Below are positions 43,020-50,192 of a stretch of 50,192 nt of DNA, piece by piece. The notes beneath the pieces are model-generated. The model had not been told where the DNA came from. It saw nothing but the letters and a program-made list of their open reading frames with translations, and did not search any database. Origin of the DNA: Alphaproteobacteria bacterium MarineAlpha6_Bin4 (lineage in GTDB: Bacteria; Pseudomonadota; Alphaproteobacteria; GCA-002720895); contig PTKO01000003.1 of the NCBI GenBank assembly GCA_002937775.1, positions 1-50,192 of the forward strand. The letters are read 5' to 3'. Position 1 is the stretch's first letter; every line of letters begins with the position of its first letter. The position numbers and the translations under genes were made by a program.

Positions 43020-44996
43020 ATGATTAAAAAAATTCTCATTGCAAATAGGGGGGAGATTGCATGCAGGGTAATTAAAACTGCAAGGAAAATGGGGATTAAA
43101 ACTGTTGCTGTTTACTCTGAAGCTGATGAATATTCTAAGCATGTTTTAGAAGCAGATGAGTCATTATTAATAGGTCCTGCTTCAGCATCTGAAAGTTATC
43201 TTTCAATAGAAAAAATAATTAACGCTGCAAAGGAAGCTGGAGCTGATGCAATTCATCCAGGCTATGGTTTTTTATCGGAAAACGCTCGTTTTGTCCAAAG
43301 ACTATTAAAGGAAAAAATAAAATTTATCGGACCAAATGTAAAAGCTATCAAAATTATGGGAGATAAAATTCAATCAAAGAATCTAGCTATTAAGGCAAAA
43401 GTAAATACCATTCCTGGTTTTAATGATGTAATAAAAGATTACAAACATGCATCTGTTATTGCTAATGATATTGGTTTTCCATTAATGATAAAAGCTTCTG
43501 CTGGAGGTGGTGGAAAAGGAATGAGAATTGTAAAAAATAAAAATGAAGTAAAAGATGCGTTTCAATTAGCCTCAAATGAAGCAAAATCAAGTTTTGGCGA
43601 TGATAGGGTTTTTATAGAAAAATATATTGAAAAACCTAGACATATAGAAATACAAGTTTTAGCAGATATCTATGGAAATGTAATACATTTAGGTGAAAGA
43701 GAATGTTCAATACAAAGAAGACATCAAAAAATCATTGAGGAAGCCCCCAGTTCAGTTGTTTCAAAAAAATTACGAAATGAAATGGGAGAACAAGCAAAAG
43801 ATCTAGCAAAAGCAGTTGAATATCAATCAGCAGGTACAGTTGAATTTATTGTTGACCAAGAAAATAACTTTTATTTTTTAGAAATGAATACAAGATTGCA
43901 AGTTGAGCATCCGGTAACAGAAGAAATTACGGGATTTGATTTAGTGGAACAAATGATAAGAGTGGCCGATGAAAAAAGATTAAAAATTAAACAAGAAGAT
44001 GTCAAAATTGATGGATGGGCTATGGAAGCTCGCATATATTCAGAGGACCCTATAAGAAACTTTCTTCCATCTGTAGGAAGAGTTAAGAAATATATTGAAC
44101 CAGTAGGTGAAAAAAATGTTCGGTTAGATTCTGGAATTATTGACGGATCAGAAGTAAGTATTAATTACGACCCTATGCTTGCAAAATTAATAGTTAAAGG
44201 AAAAAATAGAGATCAATGCATAAAAAAAATTGTAAATGCTTTAAATTCTTTTTACTTAAGAGGCTTTAATAACAATATTAAATTTTTAATTTCAATTTTT
44301 AATTCTAAAAATTTCTGCAAAGGAGATATACACACAGGTCTTTTAGATCAAGAATACAAAGATGGCTATAATTACCCTAAACCTTCTAATAAATTTCTAA
44401 AAAAAATATTTGTACCTGTTGCAGCGTATATTGGTTACAGATATCTAAAGAATGAAAATGTTAGAAATATTCATCAAGAAGAAGATAGATACATTTTAAA
44501 TTTAAATAATAAACAATACGCAATAAAAATTAATGAAGGAAAAAAAGGTATAATTAAAATAATTTATAAGAATTCATCATTTAAACTTAAAAGTTCTTGG
44601 AAAATAAATGATGCAATTATAGATATCCAAATTAATAAAAAAAAATATTTATTACAGTTTGATAAATTCCAAAATCATTTATCTATCACATATTTAGATT
44701 ATTCAGGTGAGTTTGTTTTTTATGATAAAGAAACAGCAAAATTTGACAAATATATGCTTGAAGAGGAAGTTGTTGATCTATCCAAATTTCTGTTAGCACC
44801 TATGCCAGGAAAAATTGTTTCTATAAATGTAAAAGATGGACAAAAAGTTAAATCTGGAGAAAATTTATTAGTTCTTGAAGCAATGAAAATGGAAAATTTG
44901 ATAACTGCCTCTAAAGATGCAAAAATAAAAAAAATTAGCGTTAAGCCCAATGACGCAGTTGAAGTAGATCAGATATTAATAGAATTTGATGAATAA
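43020..44996 (+). CDS. pccA: Propionyl-CoA carboxylase alpha subunit (biotin carboxylase + biotinyl domain)
   Basis: ILIANRGEIACRVIKTARKMG, biotin site VLEAMKMEN. Confidence 0.93.
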   Translation: MIKKILIANRGEIACRVIKTARKMGIKTVAVYSEADEYSKHVLEADESLLIGPASASESYLSIEKIINAAKEAGADAIHPGYGFLSENARFVQRLLKEKIKFIGPNVKAIKIMGDKIQSKNLAIKAKVNTIPGFNDVIKDYKHASVIANDIGFPLMIKASAGGGGKGMRIVKNKNEVKDAFQLASNEAKSSFGDDRVFIEKYIEKPRHIEIQVLADIYGNVIHLGERECSIQRRHQKIIEEAPSSVVSKKLRNEMGEQAKDLAKAVEYQSAGTVEFIVDQENNFYFLEMNTRLQVEHPVTEEITGFDLVEQMIRVADEKRLKIKQEDVKIDGWAMEARIYSEDPIRNFLPSVGRVKKYIEPVGEKNVRLDSGIIDGSEVSINYDPMLAKLIVKGKNRDQCIKKIVNALNSFYLRGFNNNIKFLISIFNSKNFCKGDIHTGLLDQEYKDGYNYPKPSNKFLKKIFVPVAAYIGYRYLKNENVRNIHQEEDRYILNLNNKQYAIKINEGKKGIIKIIYKNSSFKLKSSWKINDAIIDIQINKKKYLLQFDKFQNHLSITYLDYSGEFVFYDKETAKFDKYMLEEEVVDLSKFLLAPMPGKIVSINVKDGQKVKSGENLLVLEAMKMENLITASKDAKIKKISVKPNDAVEVDQILIEFDE

Positions 44997-45297
44997 AAAA
45001 GGATCTATTAAAGTTGTTCATTTATTTATAGTCGGGAAAGTTCAACAGGTTGGCTACAGATATTGGTTTAAACATGAAGGTGAAGATAACAAATTAAAAG
45101 GTTGGGTAAGAAATACAAATAACAATAGAGTTGAAGCTGAAATTACAGGAGATAAAAAAAGTATAAATTTCATGATAAAAAGATGCTGGAAGGGCCCGAT
45201 AATAGCAAAGGTTGAAAATATTATTGTTAAGAATATTAATAAGGTTTCATTGATAGAAGAAAATCTTAAAGGCATAAAAATTCTTGAAACAACATAA
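44986..45297 (+). CDS. Acylphosphatase
   Basis: VGKVQQVGYRYWFKHEGEDNKLKGWVRNTNNNRVEAEITG; overlaps pccA by 11 nt. Confidence 0.85.
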   Translation: MMNKKGSIKVVHLFIVGKVQQVGYRYWFKHEGEDNKLKGWVRNTNNNRVEAEITGDKKSINFMIKRCWKGPIIAKVENIIVKNINKVSLIEENLKGIKILETT

Positions 45298-45354
45298 AAT
45301 TATCTTTATCTTCTAATCAATTTTATAAATTTCGTTATTTTTTTTAAAAATTAT

Positions 45355-45441
45355 GCGGCCGTGGCGGAATTGGTAGACGCGCAGCGTTGAGGGCGCTGTG
45401 GGAGTAATCCTGTGGAAGTTCAAGTCTTCTCGGCCGCACCA
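45355..45441 (+). tRNA. tRNA-Leu(GAG)
   Basis: GCGGCCG/CGGCCGC acceptor, anticodon loop ttGAGgg, long variable arm, encoded CCA. Confidence 0.95.
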
Positions 45442-45502
45442 AATTTTTAATTGAAAACAAGGTTTTGTAAACAATATTTAAGGATATTTTTTAATTTTTA
45501 TT

Positions 45503-46912
45503 ATGTTAGTTTCTTTAAAAAAAATATTTAATAAAAAGCATGATTACGAACGAATTAAAAAGGAAATTACACCTGTTCCTTCAAAATTTATTCATGCATT
45601 AATGGACTCAATAAATTTGGGCTTAATAGATAAAGCCCAAGCATTATTATCTGATATAAGCACAGGTGAAATTGCAAATATAATTGAGCAGTTAGACTCA
45701 AATAATAGAAAAAAACTAATTTTCTTCCTTGGTTCTTCAATACAACCAGAAATAATTTTAGAATTAGATAAGGATATAAGAAAAGAAATAATATCTGTAG
45801 TTGGTGAACACACTTTTCTTGATGTTGTTTCAAAATTAGACACAGATGATTTAATAGAAATTTTAGAAGAATTAGAAGACGATAAAAGAGGGCAATATCT
45901 TAAATTACTTCCAAAAAAGAGCCAAAGAGAGTTAGTTAAAAAAGGACTTAAATTTCCTGAAGATACAGCAGGCCGTATAATGTCTACAAACGTTGTTACA
46001 ATTTCTGCATCATGGTCTATTGGAAGAACATTGAAATTTTTACGTAACAAAAAAGATTTGTTGCCTGATGATATTTATGAAGTTTATATTTTAGATAGTA
46101 AAAAAAAGCCTATTGGCACATTAAATCTAAACAAAATAGTTAGATCTAGTAGCGCAACTATTGTTAAGGATATTATGAATACACAGTTTAAAACTATTCC
46201 TATAAATACCGATCAAGAAGAAATAGCTTTAGGATTTAAACAAAATAATTTAATTGCTGCCCCAGTTGTAGATAAGTCTGGTAAAATAGTTGGACAAATA
46301 AACTCAGATGACATAATTGATATTATTGAAGAAGAAGCAGAAGAAGATTTATTGAGATTAAGCGGTGTTCAATCAGGCGATACATTTAGTGCGGTGCTAC
46401 AAACCATTAAATCAAGATTTAGTTGGCTGCTAATAAATTTGTTTACAGCAATAGCGGCATCATTTGTTATTGGTATATTTGAAGATTCATTAAAACAAGT
46501 TGTAGCCTTGGCAATTTTAATGCCAATCGTTGCATCTATGGGAGGAAATGCTGGAACTCAAACTTTAACAGTAGCGGTTCGTTCACTTGCATTAAGAGAA
46601 ATTACAAGGGCAAACGCATTACGTGTTATCGGAAAAGAGTTTGCGGTAGGAGCTATCAACGGGTTAATTTTTGCAGCTATTATAGGAGTTGTAGCATCAT
46701 ACTGGTTTGAAATGCCGTTATTAGGATTTGTTATTGCCGCTGCAATGATATTAAATCTTATAATTGCATGTTTATCAGGAATTTTAATACCACTAATTTT
46801 AGATAAAACAGGTATTGATCCTGCTATAGCATCTACAGTAGTATTAACTACAATAACTGATGTGTTTGGTTTTTTTACATTTTTAGGTTTAGGTTCTATA
46901 TATCTTTTGTAA
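45503..46912 (+). CDS. mgtE: Magnesium transporter MgtE
   Basis: MgtE N domain, CBS pair, PIVASMGGNAGTQTLTVAVR TM domain. Confidence 0.95.
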   Translation: MLVSLKKIFNKKHDYERIKKEITPVPSKFIHALMDSINLGLIDKAQALLSDISTGEIANIIEQLDSNNRKKLIFFLGSSIQPEIILELDKDIRKEIISVVGEHTFLDVVSKLDTDDLIEILEELEDDKRGQYLKLLPKKSQRELVKKGLKFPEDTAGRIMSTNVVTISASWSIGRTLKFLRNKKDLLPDDIYEVYILDSKKKPIGTLNLNKIVRSSSATIVKDIMNTQFKTIPINTDQEEIALGFKQNNLIAAPVVDKSGKIVGQINSDDIIDIIEEEAEEDLLRLSGVQSGDTFSAVLQTIKSRFSWLLINLFTAIAASFVIGIFEDSLKQVVALAILMPIVASMGGNAGTQTLTVAVRSLALREITRANALRVIGKEFAVGAINGLIFAAIIGVVASYWFEMPLLGFVIAAAMILNLIIACLSGILIPLILDKTGIDPAIASTVVLTTITDVFGFFTFLGLGSIYLL

Positions 46913-46921
46913 AATATCTTT

Positions 46922-49198
46922 ATGTTACTAAGCTCAAATTTAGGATATCCCAGAATTGGACAAAATAGAGAATTAAAGTGGCTTCTTGAATCTTTTTGGA
47001 AAAAAAAAATAAATGAATCAGAGCTACTTTTAAATATTTCAAATATTAAAAAAAATAATTGGATAAAACAAAAAAAAGCTGGTCTTAATTTTATACCATC
47101 AAATGACTTTTCATTATATGACCATGTTTTAGATATGTGTTTAACAGTAGATGCGATACCAGATAGATTTAAAAAACTTAAAAATAAAAAAAATAAACTC
47201 GACCTTTATTTTGGTATGGCAAGGGGCTATCAAAATAAAAAAATAGATATTAAAGCTATGGAAATGACCAAATGGTTTGATACTAATTATCATTATATTG
47301 TCCCAGAGCTTAAACAAAATCAAAAGTTTAATTTAGCATTCTCAAAAGTTATTGATGAATTTATTGAAGCAAAAAATTTCGGTATTATAACAAGACCTGT
47401 TATTTTAGGGCCCTTATCCTTTTTATATTTAGCTAAATCTACATCAAAAAAATTTAATAAGTTAAGTTTATTAGTCAACTTACTGCAAGTTTATAAATTA
47501 ATATTTAAATCACTAAAAAATTTTGGCGCAGAGTGGATACAAGTTGACGAACCAATTTTATCTTTAGACTTAAATAATGAATATAAAAAAAAATTTATAT
47601 CGACATACAAAACATTAAGCAAAAACTCACCCAATATCTTATTAACGTCTTATTTTTCATCTGCTTATACAAACTATAATATTTTGAAAAAACTTAATGT
47701 TAAAGGTGTTCATTTTGATTTAGTTAATACTGACAAAAAAGATTTAAACAAAATTCTATTAAATTTTCCTAAAAATAAGTTTTTTTCAGCAGGCATTATT
47801 AATGGTAGAAATATATGGAAAAATAATTTAGCAAAATCCTTAGAAATTATTAAAAAGATTAAAAAAAAAGTAGGTGATGATAAATTAATAATTTCTTCTT
47901 CCTGTTCTCTTTTGCATAGCCCAGTAGATTTAAATAAAGAAGAAGATTTAAATCCTATAATTAAAGATTGGCTAGCATTTGCGGACCAAAAATTAAAAGA
48001 AATAGTTTTTATACAAAAAAGTTTTAATTCAGATTTGTTAAAAAATAGTGACTATTTTATCGATAACAAATCCTCTATAAAAAAAAGAGAAAACTCAAAA
48101 CTCATACATAATAAAAAAGTTAAAAGTAGAATTAAATCTATTACACCAAAAATGTTAAAAAGAAATAATAGTTATTTAATAAGAAGAATGGTTCAAAGCG
48201 AATTAAATCTTCCTTTATTTCCTACTACAACAATAGGATCGTTCCCACAAACTTCAGAGGTGAGAAAATTTAGACTTAAATATAAAAGAAAAGAAATAAG
48301 TAAAAAAACTTATGAAAATTTTTTAAAAAAGGAAACAAAAAAAGCAATAAAATTTCAAGAAAATATCGATATTGATGTAATTGTACATGGAGAATTTGAA
48401 AGAAATGATATGGTTGAATACTTTGGTGAAAAACTCAATGGTTTTATTTTCACTAAATTTGGATGGGTGCAAAGTTATGGCTCTAGATGTGTGAAACCAC
48501 CAATAATATTTGGCGATATTAGTCGTGCTCAACCAATGACTGTTTTTTGGTCAAAATTTGCTCAATCATCGACAAAAAAAATTGTAAAAGGTATGCTTAC
48601 AGGACCAGTTACAATACTGCAGTGGTCTTTTGTAAGAGATGACCAACCAAGAGAAACAACATGTAAACAAATTGCTTTGTCTTTATTAGACGAGGTATTA
48701 GATTTAGAAAAAAATAATTTAAAAGTAATACAAATTGACGAACCAGCATTAAGAGAAGGTCTCCCATTAAGGAAAAGTGATTGGAATTCATATTTAAAAT
48801 GGGCAATAGACTCATTTAAAATTGCTTCATCATCAGTAAAAGATGAAACGCAAATCCATACGCATATGTGCTACTGTGAATTTGATGACATTTTAGATTC
48901 AATTGAAAAATTAGACGCTGATGTAATATCTATTGAAACATCAAGATCAAATATGGAGCTTTTGGATTCATTCAAAAACTATAAATATCCTAATTCAATT
49001 GGACCTGGTGTATATGATATTCACTCGCCAAGAGTACCAACAATCTCAGAGATGAAGATTTTATTAAAAAAAGCACAAAAATTTATTGAAAAAGAAAAAA
49101 TTTGGGTAAACCCAGACTGTGGCTTAAAAACTAGAGGCTGGTCTGAGGTTAAAAAAGCGTTAAAATCCATGACAACTGTAGCAAAATCTTTGAGATAA
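46922..49198 (+). CDS. metE: Cobalamin-independent methionine synthase MetE
   Basis: GYPRIGQNRELKW, HTHMCYCEF, GPGVYDIHSPRVP, NPDCGLKTRGW. Confidence 0.97.
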   Translation: MLLSSNLGYPRIGQNRELKWLLESFWKKKINESELLLNISNIKKNNWIKQKKAGLNFIPSNDFSLYDHVLDMCLTVDAIPDRFKKLKNKKNKLDLYFGMARGYQNKKIDIKAMEMTKWFDTNYHYIVPELKQNQKFNLAFSKVIDEFIEAKNFGIITRPVILGPLSFLYLAKSTSKKFNKLSLLVNLLQVYKLIFKSLKNFGAEWIQVDEPILSLDLNNEYKKKFISTYKTLSKNSPNILLTSYFSSAYTNYNILKKLNVKGVHFDLVNTDKKDLNKILLNFPKNKFFSAGIINGRNIWKNNLAKSLEIIKKIKKKVGDDKLIISSSCSLLHSPVDLNKEEDLNPIIKDWLAFADQKLKEIVFIQKSFNSDLLKNSDYFIDNKSSIKKRENSKLIHNKKVKSRIKSITPKMLKRNNSYLIRRMVQSELNLPLFPTTTIGSFPQTSEVRKFRLKYKRKEISKKTYENFLKKETKKAIKFQENIDIDVIVHGEFERNDMVEYFGEKLNGFIFTKFGWVQSYGSRCVKPPIIFGDISRAQPMTVFWSKFAQSSTKKIVKGMLTGPVTILQWSFVRDDQPRETTCKQIALSLLDEVLDLEKNNLKVIQIDEPALREGLPLRKSDWNSYLKWAIDSFKIASSSVKDETQIHTHMCYCEFDDILDSIEKLDADVISIETSRSNMELLDSFKNYKYPNSIGPGVYDIHSPRVPTISEMKILLKKAQKFIEKEKIWVNPDCGLKTRGWSEVKKALKSMTTVAKSLR

Positions 49199-49276
49199 CT
49201 ACTATATATAGTATACAATTTCTACTTGATTAAATCATATAGTATGGTATTATTTTAACTATTCTATATGTAGTAG
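49199..49276. promoter_or_regulatory. Long inverted repeat between metE and gcrA (ctactatatatag 49199-49211 / ctatatgtagtag 49264-49276)
   Basis: 13-nt arms complementary with one G-U/mismatch, 52-nt spacer. Confidence 0.4.
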
Positions 49277-49279
49277 ATT

Positions 49280-49603
49280 ATGTGGTCAAAAGAAGAAATA
49301 GATATATTAACCAAATTATGGAACAGAGGAGAACCTGCAAGAATTATAGCTTTGCAATTAAGAACAACAAGAAATGCTGTAATTGGTAAGGCGAATAGAT
49401 TAGGTTTACCTAAACACCCAAGTAGAATTGAAGATAATGATGAAGAAATATATGAAATAAATAGTAATATAGAGGAAATTTATAAACCCAAAATATGCTC
49501 ACACTCTAACTGTAGCATGACCGCTCAACCTGGACGCGAATATTGTGCATTTCATTGCAGACTTATAATCGAAGAACAAAAAAAACAAAAACAAGCAAGT
49601 TAA
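49280..49603 (+). CDS. gcrA: GcrA family cell-cycle regulator
   Basis: MWSKEEIDILTKLWNRGEPARIIALQLR-TTRNAVIGKANRLGL; C-terminal Cys/His region. Confidence 0.92.
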   Translation: MWSKEEIDILTKLWNRGEPARIIALQLRTTRNAVIGKANRLGLPKHPSRIEDNDEEIYEINSNIEEIYKPKICSHSNCSMTAQPGREYCAFHCRLIIEEQKKQKQAS

Positions 49604-49633
49604 ATTTTCCATTTTCTTTAGTAGAATATTTTT

Positions 49634-50161
49634 ATGCTTATAGATAAAGATAAATCATCACTATTAATAATTGATGTTCAAGAAAAATTGTTTTCTGTTA
49701 TGCCCAAACCTCATACATTTATAAATAATATAGTAAAACTTCAGAAAGCTGCAAAAATTCTAAAAATAAAAAATTATTGTTCAGAACAGTACCCTAATGG
49801 TTTAGGAAAAACTATAGATAAAATAAATGAAAATTTTTTTGAATTGACAAAAAAGTTTGAGAAAGTGGAATTTTCAGTACAGCTTAGTAAAATTTCTGAT
49901 TTAACATCTCAATATATTGTTTGTGGTATTGAAGCACATGTTTGTGTTTTACAAACCGCAATGAATTTAGCGAAAAATAATAATGTTTATGTTGTTCAAG
50001 ATGCTATTAGCTCAAGATATGAAAAAGATTACTTAACTGCACTTAGCAGACTTGATAAACATCCTAATATCCATATAGTAAGTTGCGAAATGGTTTTGTT
50101 TGAATGGTTAAGAACATCTGCCCATCCTAAATTTAAAACTATCTCACAACTTATAAAATAA
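49634..50161 (+). CDS. Isochorismatase-family cysteine hydrolase
   Basis: LLIIDVQEKL, KVEFSV, YIVCGIEAHVCVLQTAMNL (Asp/Lys/Cys triad). Confidence 0.88.
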   Translation: MLIDKDKSSLLIIDVQEKLFSVMPKPHTFINNIVKLQKAAKILKIKNYCSEQYPNGLGKTIDKINENFFELTKKFEKVEFSVQLSKISDLTSQYIVCGIEAHVCVLQTAMNLAKNNNVYVVQDAISSRYEKDYLTALSRLDKHPNIHIVSCEMVLFEWLRTSAHPKFKTISQLIK

Positions 50162-50192
50162 TTTAAATATCGTAATACAAAAAGAATTCATG

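Overview
AT-rich window from what is probably a streamlined, likely marine, alphaproteobacterium (GcrA-type regulator, alpha-like rpoB, SAR11/HIMB59-like composition; taxonomy is inference). Left edge (1-5.3 kb): a GC-richer block with a truncated glucose/sorbosone-dehydrogenase-type protein and a PQQ alcohol dehydrogenase carrying a D-x-D active-site motif expected for lanthanide enzymes, then a secreted sulfocyanin-like blue copper protein and small exported proteins of unknown function. 5.3-9.25 kb: UMF1-type MFS transporter, tRNA-Thr, an SxtJ-like / DUF5989-like / carbamoyltransferase mini-cluster (the DUF5989-like 49-aa ORF is absent from the supplied track), tRNA-Tyr and tRNA-Gly. 9.3-41.4 kb: near-continuous tuf-secE-nusG-rplKAJL-rpoBC-str-S10-spc-alpha supercluster ending in rpmG and an RluA-family pseudouridine synthase. 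41.5-50.2 kb: pccB-pccA-acylphosphatase, tRNA-Leu, mgtE, metE, gcrA and an isochorismatase-family hydrolase. Most notable: (i) a 2OG-Fe(II) oxygenase gene embedded between rplK and rplA; (ii) recurrent K/E-rich low-complexity extensions on EF-Tu, NusG, RpoA and many ribosomal proteins, two built from DNA tandem repeats; (iii) a putative lanthanide quinoprotein next to a blue-copper protein; (iv) the carbamoyltransferase trio lying within an otherwise E. coli-like tRNA-tuf neighbourhood.
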